The notes under the pieces are model-generated. The model did no database searches, was not told the origin of the DNA, and worked only from the letters and a program-made list of their open reading frames with translations. Positions 13,543 to 26,985 of a DNA stretch of 64,000 nucleotides are shown one piece after another (the first letter of the stretch is position 1; the number at the start of each line of letters is the position of its first letter). Source of the DNA: Acridotheres tristis (taxonomy: Eukaryota; Chordata; Aves; Passeriformes; Sturnidae); NCBI GenBank assembly GCA_037013685.1, contig CM072887.1:51387154-51451153 (forward strand). Direction: 5' to 3'. The position numbers and the translations under genes are program-made.

Positions 13543-16500
13543 ACGAGGAGAATTGTCCATAGACTGAGATATTCCTACAGGTGTATGGAGGAGTCTGAAA
13601 ATATTGACAGGAAACAGCAAATGACTAGGTTGGTGGCTTTAAACATTTTGTTTGCATTATAGTGATTGCTTGAAGAAAGCCTCACTTATGTGAGCAATCT
13701 TTTTCATTTTTTCCCTGTGTAATAAAGGTGTAAGGTAATGGAGCTTTCTTCTGCTATTGTTTGTGCTATTTCCTGTCCTACAAGGCCCCACAGCTTCAGT
13801 GACCTTCCCGCAGGAGGAGGGAAATGGGAAAAATTTGGAAAAGCCAAGCTTTTTGGGCTGTGTGAATATGCTTATGTTCATCAATATATGGTCAAAACGG
13901 AATATATTGCCTAGTGATAAGGTAGAATTAACCCCCTTATGCCTCCTGTTCTGTTACATCTTCCTTACTCTAATTATTCTTGGTAGGATTTTAGGGTTAA
14001 GAGCATCCTTAACGTAATCACTGCAGCATCTTGCCTTGTCACCACCCAAAGAGCTTCCCCTGAGCCCAGCCACACACGCTGAATGCCTCACACCATGTGC
14101 TCCCGAATTCCCCCCTCTGCCTTCAGACACCGTGTGCCTCCCACCGTGTGTCACCTGCACAGCTCATTGGAGAGCCTTCACCTCCCGGCTGCCCCGCCGG
14201 CTGCCAGGGCTGCTGGGGACAGCTGGGCTGGGAAGAGCTGGGTCTCAGGGAGATGCTGCTGTGTGAGGCTGGTACACTAGATGGAGTGGTTGTGATGCTG
14301 ATCCGCAAAGCCTGCCTCTCTGTGCTGGATTTTTGCCTGGATCAGGCACCTGCCCGCAGACAGGATCTGAAATATAGGCTTGTTTATACGGAGCGACCAG
14401 CAGCAGATTGCCCCGAGCTGGTTTCGCCTGGTTTCTGCTCCTCCCCAGAGGAAGTCACAGCAGGGTCTTCATTAGTTTTGGTGCCTTAAGTGTCTTTAAA
14501 GGCACAAAGCTGGAGTGGGATGGGATGGGGATGGTGTGTCAGCATTTTAAATTTCCTTTTCTCCCTCCACCTTTTTTCTTTTTTTTTTTTTTAATCCATA
14601 AAATGTATATTTAAACAACGCAAAATGTTATTATCAGCCATTGCTCTTCCCTCAGCAAAGGTAATGCTGCAAGCTTGGCATTATTGGTTGTGCTGGTGAA
14701 ATTGGATCTCCTTGTTGGATTGATTCTGATGTACTTTGGTCAGGGCTTGTGGGTTCTGTATTGATCTGCCAAAGAAACTGCTGAGGAGTGGGGGAGCAAG
14801 GTCTGTGTTGTTTGGGACCTAACAGAAGCTCTTTTTCTTTGTCAGCAGCCTGTTGAACATTTGGGTATTGATCCATTATGAGGGAATCTGGCTTTAATTA
14901 GTACCAGGTTTTCCAGTATTTGTGCTGAGTGCTTTGACCCTAGTCCACAGCAAGTTTGCAAAGGCAGACTCTCAGGCTGAGTTGCACCTTTATTACGTAG
15001 TCTTCTGAGAAAGAAATCATTAAAATAATTGGACTAAAATGTTTATGTGTGCTGAACCTGAAGTACTGTTTTCTAAGTCAAAAGTCAGTTGGATCTATAA
15101 AAAATGTGTTCAGAAATACATCTAGGCTCTGATCAGCATTGTGCACTTAAGTACCCTGATGTCTTCCTGGCCTGGTAGACATTTAGAATTGGTATATGCA
15201 GCTCTAGGGGCAGACGCAGAACCCCTTGACTAGACTGAATGAGACTGGAAATAGTAATTCCTTCTCCCAGCCTGAAAATTCCAGCATTGGAAAGACTTTC
15301 TCCAGAAGCCTAAAAGAGAGACATCACTCATTTTTTCCAACCTCAAAACAGTTTTATGGCAGGAAAAATCCTTTGTTTTCCTTTTTTCTTTTTAAAATTT
15401 ATTTTCTTTTGTTCTTGGAGGAGGGGGGCCTGGTAGATTTTTGCTTTTAGACTATATTTCATGAAAAATAACCCCACAGTAATGTTAAGTGGTTCATATA
15501 CAATTGATAAGTATCAAAGCTATCATCAAAGTTTTCATGTATACCAGTCCATCTGCAACAGAAATCTTTTTCTACTTGAAATAATAAAAATTATAGATAC
15601 TAGATATATGACTAAAAGTATGCTAAAGCAGTTTTTCCATTACATATCACCAAATGAAACATGAAAAGAGCACTATTACTAACTTACCAAAACATTTCTC
15701 TGTTGTTTATTCAATACTGCCTGAAGTGATCATAAAAAGTGACTCAGTGAAAAATGACTGTGTCATTTTATAAAATGTAATCCACGCCAAGAAAATTACA
15801 TCTGTAAGTCCTGGCCATCTCCCACATATATGTGCAAATGAATAAGGAGAGGGGGGAAAAAAAGCCTTTAAATTGCTCTTCTTAGCCAGGTCTCAGGTGA
15901 GTACAAGCCTTGAGCTGCCATACTCAAGCAACCATTGCAGCACCTGCAAGACTAAGGAGCCAAAGCTCCTTCACTCCACACCATCCACAAGAAATGCTTG
16001 GTGTGCTTGAGCCCCAGTGGCTCAAGAGTATCCAGGATTGCTGCAGGTTTTCTGAATGTTTTGGGGCAGACTCTGTTGCTAGAGCAGGGTGGTAGAAATT
16101 CTTCATTCCTGGACTCTGGGGAGATAGCATGGTGTAATTCCATTCAGGTCTTGAAATATGTAATTGACAATATTCTTATGTCAGGATGAAAAACACGTTG
16201 TTGGGTTTTTCTGTTTGTTTAGGCTTTTCTGTTGGTTGGTTGATTGTTTGGTCTGGGTTTTTAAATGAATTTTAAAATATTCACTAATCTTTGGATTAGT
16301 TTGGTTTGGATTCAGATAAACATTGATCTAAAGATACAATAAATAGGGTCATCTACTACATTGCTTGTTGCAACCTTAGAACAACATGATATATGAATTT
16401 TTCCTTTAAGGTTAACTGTTGGCCTGCTTCCAAAGGTATTTCATTCCTGATTTGGACTTAAAAACCTGTGGGAGATATATAGCAGAGAATCTTCAGGTTC

Positions 16501-18468
16501 TGGCTAAGCACATTAAGGTTTATCTCTTTCAACTGATTTTTTCCTGTATAAAATAGAAATGCAATTGTTAAACTTGTCCTGTATTTGTGGACAGGTCTAG
16601 TTCAGAAATCAGTGTCATGGAAACATGGCCTAAATGTTATCTTCATTAATTAAGTATACAACAGTTTGATAAATTGCTCTCAAAAACTTGTATCTGTAGC
16701 TTTCTGCCAGTCCAAAAGGGCATCTCCTGCAGGATCTTTCATGGGCCAGTCCCTGGCCTAGCTCTTATCCAGTGCTTCAGTTCTGATTTCAATGTAGGAT
16801 TACAGAATATCCTTGCAAATTTTGCAGCTATTGCCAAGCCAGGAAAGTTGCAAGCACTGGAGAGGATAGCACTGGGAATCAAAATGCTCTTCTGTCAATT
16901 GACATACTCCTCCTTTGGTGTGGTTTTCATATAAAGAGGGTTCACAAAGAAAGAGTTATCAAAATCCAGGTAAAATTCCAAGTCACTTGAGAGGTTAATC
17001 ACTGTCAAGTAATTTACTTCCAATACTAAGGTTTTGCAAGGATTTAAAGATACTTGGAAAACTGCTTTAGAGAAATGCTGAAACTACCACAAGAAATGTA
17101 CCATCTCAAGTCTTCATCAAAATACTTGTAGTTTGGGGGGGCTTGTCAGACTTGAAGGCTGCAACCTGAGAGAACAAGCAGAGAACAGAAGAGTTGTGAG
17201 ATTAAGACTGCATGTGATTGTACCATTTACCCACACTGCTAAACTGAATGCAAATTGGAGGAAGGAAATCGTTGAAAGACAGTACACCTGTGCTTTAAAA
17301 CCACCGTGGAAAATGGGGAATCAAAGAGGAAGCAATCTTCATTGTAATCCCATTGTCCAGGCTGACCTCAGTAACAAAATAAAAATACAATAGTAGCAAA
17401 ATAATTGGCTATTTAAAATTAATTATATTTTAATAATCAAATCACTATTAGTAATGTAAATAAAAATATTTCGAACACTTTTTTGTCAGCACCCTTCTAT
17501 AATACTCTCTTTCTTACTGAAGGAAAGAAGCTTGTACTTATCACCACCCTGCAATGCAAAGAGAAGAGCAACATAGCTCAACCACCTTTTGTAAGAGCTT
17601 TAGTGAGCTTTTTCTTCTTGCTCTCAAGAGGGCACCTTTCCCTGCGTTATCTAAATATGCTCTCCAGGCAAATTCAAGCATCATGTTCTTGATGAAATGT
17701 TGTTATTTTTAGAAATAAATGAAGCAGGATACATAATTTCCCCTCCTACCCCTTTGTCGATGCTTTTATGGAAAGACCTGTGTTCAGAAGTTAATTGCAG
17801 CATCCCAGATTGTGCACAAAATAGGCACTGCCAGTGGGTGCTATTGTAAGGGGAAAAGAAAAGGAACAATGTCCTACAAATATCACTTCGGAGTTCTTTT
17901 TTACATCTTATTACCACCCCAGGAAAAGAGAGCTGACTTGTTTGCCCCAAAAGGGATGAAATGGTCTTGCATGATGCCCTGGAAAGGGATGCCTAGGTGA
18001 AAGACATGTTACAATAAACAGGGGATTTGGGGTAACAGCTAAGGAAGGAGACAAATTGCAAAAACGAATTTGCCATGTGGATTTGACCCCACGTTGAAGT
18101 TTCACACAACTTTATGTGCTGTTTCACTTAGGATGACAAACTCATCATAGAAACAGAAATGTCTTCAATTTCTTCATCTGTCAATATACCAAGTCTGTTT
18201 CCCAAAACCAGCAGGAGTCAAACAAAAGGGCATTGTTTCACTGTTAGCAGCACAGTCTTTTTCAGCTGATGTTTGGTCATAGGTTTTCCTTGGGATGTAT
18301 TTTCAGAGTTCCCTGGCTTCCTTGTTGCCTCTTTGCTCAAAGTCTCTGGTCTTTCTGCCTTTCTTCCCCAGATGTGGACACTTCTGTGCAAAGCAACCAA
18401 GCAGTCTGAACCAGATTTACAACGTGTTTTTGATTTCATTGTAATTCACCTCTCAGCACTGGAAGTTT

Positions 18469-18521
18469 TTGTATAAACAGTACACATTTTGTACTGTTTT
18501 TATGTTGTTGTATAAACAGTA
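18469..18521. repeat. Perfect hairpin plus 14-base direct repeat
   Basis: AAACAGTACA (18475-18484) and TGTACTGTTT (18490-18499) form a perfect 10-bp stem with a 5-base loop. TTGTATAAACAGTA occurs at 18469-18482 and again at 18508-18521. The shared TATAAACA resembles a forkhead-factor site. It is too short for a microRNA precursor. Confidence 0.5.
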
Positions 18522-21500
18522 GTTTATCCTCTGGCTCCATGCTACAGTGGAATACACTTGGAGTTTTGACTCAGAATGAAAAGGTTTGGGATGCTGAACT
18601 ATCAGCATTATTACCTGAAATGACTCTAGGGTTTCACTTCTGCTATACTGGCTAGCTGTGGCCTAACAAAGGTACAGCCTATGGTGACACAGTAACATCC
18701 TGAAATGGAAAATATTTACCTTGTCTATTCATTCAGCGGAAGCAAACTCTTTCTAATGCATGTTTTCCCAACACCTGCATGTGGCACATCTCCAGCTTGC
18801 CAATTTGCCTGATGTACTTTGCTGATATCAGCTAGGCTATGTTTGTCACACACATTTTACAGTAAGTTCTGGCAAGCACACTAGCTATCAAATAAGATTA
18901 AAATAACTGGTGTTGTTAATGAGCTTCTGCAGGTAAAATATGTGTTTTATAATAATTGAAATATACCCATTTTTTCAGTACCTTTGAGATGAATTTGAGC
19001 ATCTGTTTTGTTGCTGGTATTGGAATATCATCAGGCTGCACAAGCTAAAGTAGTCTTCTATATGGCAGCTAAAGCAGTTCAGGACAGGAGTTGAGATGTC
19101 AAATTGATCAGACATTCCTGTAACTGACCAGGGTGCTGAGAGTTAAATTACACACACACCAGCAATCAATTCACCACACTTTCTGCACTTGAATAGATGA
19201 GGTCAATCTGACTGTTAGTCATTAAAAAGAAATATCCTTTGGTGCCAGTGTGAGGTACCTTGTACAATATCTGGAGCTGTGATTCCAGTCCAGCTGGATC
19301 CCTTGAGGAGCTTGATCATGCAGACAAAGTTCTCAATCATGAATCTCTCCCTTTGAGTCAGGAAGGAGCAGGAGAAATAGATACGGGGGGAAAAAAGATG
19401 TTTTTTTTCAGGGGTCTCTTCTGGCAGAACACAGACAGACCCTGTTCAGGCATGCTGGGCATTCTTCACAGTTACTCAGCCCATTCAGCTTGAGCTCCTG
19501 ACAGTGAAGGAGGAAAGCAATGATTGCAACTCCATGGAAACCCAAGGACTGAAGTAATAGTAACCCCGAGCTTGAAGAGATGACACATAATTCCATCAGA
19601 CCTTGTACCAATTGCTCATGTGGGTAACATAGCTTAATTAAGAGAGAATACAGTCCCAATATGTTAAAATATAGAGTATATTAATAGATAAATATAGATA
19701 AATAGCTATTTTTAAAGTCAATTAGGAAAACACGCTCAAGCAGTGTTTTCCACTCTGCTTTAGTTAGGCTCTCATGCCATTCTCCTTTCCAACTATTGCA
19801 GAATATCTGGCAGCACCTAAGAGTGGTCCTTTATTTGATGGTCACTTCTGGGTGATGGATTTTACTTTAATAATGTGCACGATGGAGTTCAAAAGCAATG
19901 CAGGTTAGTGGCAAGATCTATATGATAACTAGCAGTACCAGGAGGGAAGAGACAGCAGAAGTTATACCTCTCTGTAGTGCATCTTGTCAGGTGTCTCCTC
20001 TTTTGTTTCCAGTTTATGTCTGCTCAGGTTTGTGTCTCACAAATCAAGTTACAAAACATAACCTCCAAAGAGGCGATCAAGTTTGTCTGGCTGAATGTAC
20101 AGTGCATCACTTACAGCACATGACTGCACACGAGCAGTTGTTTGCCTGCCTTTGGAGTTTGAAAAGCTTTTTCTTTCTTGGTATTTATTTGTTCATTTTC
20201 CTAAAGGTGGCATTTGACATTTAAGTGATCATTATCTAGCTCTTCCTTGCCTAAATTTTACTTCAGCTGGGAGACAGGGCTAAGCCATGCCAATAAATAT
20301 CTTAAATGCAGTCTTCTATTCCATTGCCTAAGACTTTATTGATATATTTTCACTCACACTACTTAAAACAAACTGAAATACCCCAAATCTCCTCTATTCT
20401 TAACATAAATGTAGCCACATGTTTTATGACCAGAGACAAAGCCCTGGCCTGACTGAAGTGGAAGTTTTGCTGTTGGCTTCACTGTAAGCTGGTATCACTT
20501 CAGATCCTCAGACCAGGATATACTGTCTTTCCTTGTTTTTTTCTTTACTGGATTATCTGTTATCAGACTTTAAGGGAAAATAGAAATAGAACTATGTTTA
20601 TGCCTCTCAGTGAGGTTTAATTCCCTCTCTTTTTATTGCTCATAAGATTGCAAGAGAAAAGTCTGCAGAATACACAAGAGGAAAAATAGAGGGCAGAAGG
20701 TAAGAATAAGGTCCTGAGATAAGAAGCAGGGTAAAATGTTCTGTAAATGTACTGTATGCGGTCATTAAGGCATGATAAAAGTGTGACATTTGTCTTCGGC
20801 AAGGATAATGAAGACTGGCCTTTTTACATAGATTCATGGCACTAATGCCAGAGGGGTTATTAGGTCTGACTTGTGTGATACAAGCCCTTAAATTATGCCC
20901 ATTAACACTTCTGTTGAGCTCAGTGACTTGTATTTTACTGTTGTCATCCAGAAAGACATCTAGTCCCGATGTGATGACCTCCAGACAGAAAATCCACTGA
21001 TAGCCTTGGTAGCTTAATCACATTTGCCGTTGCAATGGATACATGTTTTTACTTAAACATAGTCTCAGGTTTTGACCATTTCTTTTTATTGTAACTTTCA
21101 CTGACAGAGTAAAAGGCATTTTGTTTCTTCTTGGTGCCCTGGCCCCTATGACTCACAAAGTGTGCTCACTTTTCACATTGCAATAGAAAGCTGAAGTATT
21201 TTTGCTTGTATTACCATCCTGATGAGGTCAAATGCTGAGATGGAGGTGTCACTGCACCGGCCTCAGTATGACCAAGACAGAGACAAACTGGGATCCAAAA
21301 CTGGCTGTGTCTGTGTGCAGAGCTTCAGTTTGGCCTCTTTGTAGAAAATCTGTTCTAAGACAAATACTTCATCTGGTCAAATATCATAATGGTTCCAGAA
21401 CATTTAAAGATGTAATTAGATTTCCAAAGTCAGAATATTTTGTAACAGACTCTGTAACTGTCTGTCTCAGGTGTGAAAAGCCCACAGCCCATAGAGTTTC

Positions 21501-22860
21501 TGTCTGGAACTTTATTTCAGTACATATGTGGAAGCACATCTTTTATTCCTTGTTATAAGGATTATATAGTACTAAGGATTATGACAGCCTGATACCTTAA
21601 AATTGCACTTCAAAAATCTTATTTTGAACTGATTTTCCCTATTTTCTATACCTGGTTTGGCTTAGCACTCTGGGTAGCAAAGGCCATGCCACGAGATAAG
21701 GTTTTGATTGGAGCTCATCTGTGTTTCCATAGGAATAGTAACTTGTTTCAAAGCGTTTGTTTGTGATATTTAAAGAGAAAAGGAGAGAGGTTATTTCAGT
21801 TTGCTTGACAGAATTCATTTATGTGAGCAATATGTTATATTAAGGCATGAGCACCCACGCCAGGCACTGTAAATGGCTGCCCAGGTCTTGTAGCCTTTCA
21901 CCTGGAACACTTATTCCGTTTTCTGTGACAGAGAGGAAAACACACCTTCTGGACCTTCCCAAATCAGAGCCCTAATCCCTCTGGTAGCCATTTGCATTTC
22001 CAAGTAATTTCCAATTTTGGGAGACTGTAAAAAGCAAACAGAAGGGCATATTTTGATCCTGACAGCAAATGCTTGGCAGTTCAGTGAAAGACGTGTGGCA
22101 GCTTCAGATCTGTAGAACTTCCCTCTGTAGCAGCCACCCTTGGCTCTGTGCGAGCTGGTAGATGGCACAGAGACTGACTTAGAGTAAGGGCAGAACACAG
22201 AGGAATAACCACAGCCTAGGCTGTGTGTGAACTGTGCTCATGAGAGGGCAAGACGAGGGAAGAAGGGCAAGTGATGCTGAAGTAATGGCTGGCCAAGACG
22301 GAGGATGGAGCATGGACAAGTCTGCATTTGTACCAGCACGTCAATTGGACCTGACTCTGAGGAGATTTAACTGTTTTCTGAAGGCAGACAGCCTGACAAT
22401 AGTTCTAAGCTGGTTTAATAGTAGTAAAAATGCTTGAAGCCATTAGACATCCTGTTTGTGAGCCCCCATCACCAGCCGTGCAGCCATGCTCATGGTGGCA
22501 CCAGCACATAGTTAATATATATTACTTTTGGCCATGCCAGGCACAATTCATTCAAGCATATCCAAATCCAAGAAATCCTCTAAATATTTCCAGGGCTGAG
22601 TAGGAAGTTAGGTACATGCAGAGCCTCCATAAAGGAATCGGTGAGAAAGCTAAAGAGGAAAACCTTGTGTTTATTTTTCTAGGTATTTCAAACTGAACAC
22701 ATGCCGTGCTGCTTTGTAGATATGAACTCACTAAAATCCGAGATACAGAAAAAAGTTACAATTTTCTTAAATAATCAAGTGTTTTGAGATGTTTTTCTTG
22801 TCCATGCTTTTATCTCCTGCTGAGCTCCCCTTTTTACGATATGCTGAAATCTCTTTCTTG

Positions 22861-22968
22861 ACCTGTCCCCATGTCCCTGCTTTCCCCTCCCACTTCCTCT
22901 CTGTCCCTCCTCTCACTCAGCCCTGCCGCCCTCTCTCCCATACTCCCAGCCCTTTCCTGCTCCCTCTG
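22861..22968. repeat. Polypyrimidine-rich tract
   Basis: About 108 bases made mostly of C and T on the plus strand with only scattered purines. The frame through it (22789-23070) encodes an S/P/L-rich peptide that simply reflects the composition. Such a tract can adopt non-B DNA structure or act as a polypyrimidine element, but nothing here shows that it does. Confidence 0.6.
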
Positions 22969-25900
22969 AAAACCCATCTGTGCTGTGAAACTCCCCACCT
23001 ACAGCGACCCCACATTGCTGTCTGGATCTCACTCTCTCCTTGTTTTCTCAGTTTGAATCTGTTGACTTAGAGGTGTTGCTTCTCCCCTTGCAGCTTTCAG
23101 CAAGAGTCAGAACCACCGCGTCTGCCCGGGCTGTTCAAGGATAAAGTCTTCCTGGGGAACAGGAGGCTCCTGCTGTTGTCTCAGCAAAACAAAGCACTCT
23201 CTGCACTCACAGCTGTGTATTAGCAATATTTCCAGGTCGAAATGGAGCTTCTTCCCAAGAATCCTGCTCTCAAGCTCTTCTGCCTCTGTAAGGCTGGGAA
23301 AAGGCATTTGGCAAAACCTTTTCCCAGCAATGCTGGGAATTGCTAGTGAGGCTTAGGGAAGGCTTGTGCTAGAGGTTGCTTCTGCGCTTTGCCAAATCCT
23401 CAGCCCTTTCCCAGGGAAGCCTATTCCATGCATACTGCCCAGCACATGCTCAAGAGGTTTCCCCTTTTGCCTAGCAATTTTCAAGAACGTGCCAGAGATG
23501 GTTTTCATAAACATAAAGCCTGAAGAATGTGCATTTAGCAACTTTGTATTTATAGACATATTACAAATTTCGGATTTCGGTGCAGTCCGTGAGCACCCAA
23601 GCCACTTTGTAGCAAGCAGCAATCTTAGTTACTGACTGCAATATTGCGATATGTCTGTAGCAGAGTGCAGATCTTTTGCTGCCATTCCCGTACCTTCTCA
23701 CAGGGTCCTTCCTTCTCTCCCAGTGAAACCACCTCACCACTGGTGGATGGAAAGGCACTTCAGAGAAGGAAATACCTTCTGGAGGGCTATAGATGCTTGT
23801 ACTCAGTGCAGTCGTTGCCCTGGGACTCGGTGGATACTTACAAGAATTGCATGAAGTTGTCTATTTAGAGTATTGGCGATGAGTATTCAAACCCACAGCA
23901 TCTAAAAACAAGTATAACTTATCCCAGAGACACCTGCCTGATGATTTCTGTGTGGGAAGAAACAGACACTGTGAAAGGGAAGTGGAACATTTTGCCCAAA
24001 ATGGCATCTTACAGAATCAGATCTTTGCAGTGACAAATGTGCGCTGAACAGAGACAGATTTCACATTTTCTAAATGTGTTCTTAGGCATCTTTGTCATGA
24101 TTGGAAACACCACAGCTGAAGCTGTCCATCAATTCTGCAGGTTTGTCAGCTCTAAGTGGTTTTGATGGCTGGGCACTGAGGTCTCTGTTTACCCTGATTT
24201 CTTTATTTGTTGCTTACCTGCACAGATTTCTGTGCCTCTGTGAATCCTCATTGATTTTCCTGGGAGTGAAATGTCATTGCTGCAGCAGGCTGTGTACATC
24301 AGGTCTATTGCAGAGTGGGATCGTTAGGGTTCTGTGTAATCAGCAGTGTTACTAATGTACCCTGGAATGCTTTCTTCTCCAGGGGTTGGCCCTGATTGTC
24401 TGGGTTAGCAATTCCATAGGCTCCTAGCTCTGCACTGGGGTCTCACACAGCCTCCAGTGTGTTTATCCTCACAGAGCCAAGGTGTGGGAAGTGAGCACGG
24501 TACAAACCGTTCCTAGGTCAGGTGTTGGAGGAGCCTGCACAAAATCAAGATGAACAAGGAATTGAGCCCAGGACTTAAGTGCCAATGGCTGAAATGGATT
24601 GTTAGATAGGACCACCTCATAGGCAAAGAAAACCAGGATACAGTCTGATGGAGTATGAGATTTTTGCAAGATGAACACAGAGCTTTGCACCTGTGGAGAT
24701 CTGATCTTTTTAGCCCTTACCTAAAATTGTCCTTAAAAAGATTGAGTTATTTTAGTGTCATGAAACTGTGCAGTGTGATGGGGCTGCTCTGTACTCACAA
24801 ATTAAGTAAATGCATGCCTGGGATATGTGTATATTTTACTTCTAAATATACAATAACAATCGCAGTCTCTGTTGAATTCCATCTATTACCTATATCTTTC
24901 TTTTCCCCCATGTTCAGTAAGGCTGACATTGCTTTAATCCTTTAACAATGGCGTCTGATCATACACATCTGCTGATTTCTATGCAATAATCTACCTGCAA
25001 CTTTTTAAAATCCCGTCCTAATTTACATAATTTGTAAAGTTTTGTTTTTTTTGAAGTTTCCTGGTGAGATACTTCCTGCTCAAATGGAGGACATTTACAT
25101 CACACATCACATGAAATTTCCATTTATAGTTAGCTTTCGAGAGCTAATAAATTCCAGTAACAGTTAATTTCATTAACCATTCCTGTCACACAGCCACGAT
25201 GAAGCACCCAAACTCAATACTTACCAAGCCGTTGCAATTCGGACTTCCCATACTTTAGTTAGCACCTTACAATCCTGATCCTTAACTGAACACTTTACAA
25301 TCCTGATTCTTAGCTGACTTGAAGCTGTGAATCTGAACTGCATGTCAGGCAGGGACCTGGGCACACATTAGCCTCTTTCAGGGCACCCTTGGAAGGAAAC
25401 CTGTGCATGTGGGCAGAAAGGGAGCTGTGGTGTGCTCCTGTAGGTTTTCTCATCTGTGTGACTGGAGGACCAGCACTCTGAAGGACACCATGAAGCTCAC
25501 CTGCCCTGCAGTTGAGGTTCAGCCACAGCACGCACACTAGGACTGCTCTGCACATAGAAATATTCACTATCTGGAGCTCCTCACTTCCCTGAAGTCTATG
25601 TAGGTGCAGCTTTGCATCTTCCCCTGGAGTCTCTGGCAGGGAGAGTTGCCCACTCTATTCCCCAGCCACAAGGGTCAGGACTGGTTTCCTACAGCTGCAC
25701 CATTGCCTGGTGGCCTCTCAAGTGCAGAGCTCCCTATTTCCAGCTTCCAGTGAAACTCAAAGTAAACAAGTTGGTTTCAAAATCTATCTCTCTTAGTTTC
25801 AGTCAGCACAAGACATTTGTGTACTTGGTGCGATTTAAGGTATCTCTCCTTCTGCCCTGCAGTTCTGCAGAGCCCCGTGTCAAAACCAAGCCATCTCTTC

Positions 25901-26910
25901 TTTTCACACAGGCAGCATGCTTTTCCCTTGGTTGGCTCCATAGTAGAGCTGTAGCATCCTAGCACAAAGGCACAATCCTCTGCCCTTCTCTCCTGAGCAG
26001 TCTGCCAGTGCTGTAGTACATCCCCCAGCTCTCTCCAGGACGAGGGGCTTTAAAGATGCACCAAGAGCCTGCACTTTTTCTCTTTTCTGCAGGAACCCAG
26101 CACTCTCCAGGCAGCTCTCTCCCACGGAGGAGTTGGAGAAAGTGATTGCCTTTATCAGATGGTCATCATACAGACTCCAGTTTAGTGCTCCTCTGCAACT
26201 AGATTTCACCAAAAGCACATTAACCAATTACACAAATTGGCACATTAATCAATTGTCATTAACTGATACAGGATCTAGCAAATGAATAAGCTCCTTATTG
26301 GTCATCTTTAACCCTTTGTATTAGTGTGGTTGTAGCTATCTGTGACATGTACTAATGCAACATGCTTATGCTAACTTCTATTTTTTATAAGCTCTTCATA
26401 AGCCATTTATAAATAGAAGCTTAATATGAAGTGTGACAGATCTCTAATCTTTAGACTCTCCTTAGCCCTCCAAGCACTTCCTTTCTGGAAATGCAAAATA
26501 TATCCAGTATGCCCTAGATATTCTCCATTCTTGCTGATGACTTTAACTCTCAGCCATTGATTCTTTCCACTTCTTAATCAGTGTAAATAGATCAGTGCTG
26601 CAACCATCTTTTTATTTAAAATTTTTAAAAGACAAATAAGATCAAAGGGACATTGAATTGAAATGATGAATTGAAAATATATTTTGTTGTTTATGTGATG
26701 CTGTGAGGCAGAGGGTCAATATAATGGAGACAAAAAACCTATATTCCTTCCCCATTACAATAAAGAGGACTGGAGTGAATTATCTACTGGAAGGTACAAA
26801 TACTGAGAAAATATTGTGCATTATTTATGTAGTATCAGTACTTTGTGACATTCTCTGTCACTTAAGGCCACGTGTGTAATGGTGCCCCTGTCACCACTGA
26901 GCAAACAGTG
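22969..26910. other. Non-coding stretch, no gene seen
   Basis: No exon is supported. A 28-base unit is tandemly duplicated with a few mismatches at 25263-25320. The segment 26216-26254 holds a duplicated CACATTAAYCAATT motif. Inverted arms at 26375-26383 and 26411-26419 could pair as a 45-base hairpin. Confidence 0.55.
25263..25320. repeat. Two-copy 28-base tandem duplication
   Basis: The first copy (25263-25290) begins CACCTTACAATCCTGATC and the second (from 25291) begins CACTTTACAATCCTGATT. The two align with about four mismatches over 28 bases. It looks like an old replication-slippage duplication. Confidence 0.6.
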
Positions 26911-26985
26911 GCACAAAATGCCTAATTCAGGGTTACACAGCAAATCAGTGCCAAAATGGGGGATGGAACCCTAATATCCTGGTAC
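26911..26985 (-). mobile_element. Probable ancient MIR-type SINE relic
   Basis: The segment reads GGGTTACACAGCAAATCAG (26930-26948) and then, after a short gap, GGAACCCTAATATCCTGG (26965-26982). This matches the well-known reverse-complement MIR/CORE-SINE pattern, in which GGTCACACAGC is followed by a GAACCC core. Several diverged bases fit an old amniote-wide insertion. The element would lie on the minus strand. The boundaries are approximate and an L3-type origin cannot be excluded. A RepeatMasker run against amniote libraries would settle it. Confidence 0.5.

Larger units (their letters stand above)
9221..22860. other. Non-coding stretch, no exon supported
   Basis: 13.6 kb without a recognisable gene. 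The region around 14040-14470 is more GC-rich and has several overlapping open frames on both strands, but none resembles a known protein and its few CpGs do not make a CpG island. A T/G-rich patch lies at 16201-16262 and a T run at 14580-14592. Small dyads and duplicated motifs occur at 13492-13542, 15740-15776, 16283-16300, 18469-18521 and 19685-19704. Confidence 0.55.

Noticed and set aside
14036..14489. Overlapping frames of up to 130 codons in a GC-richer block
   Set aside because: Several frames on both strands are open at once, none has a recognisable domain, and CpG density is too low for an island.
22789..23070. 93-codon S/P/L-rich frame
   Set aside because: It reflects the polypyrimidine tract composition.
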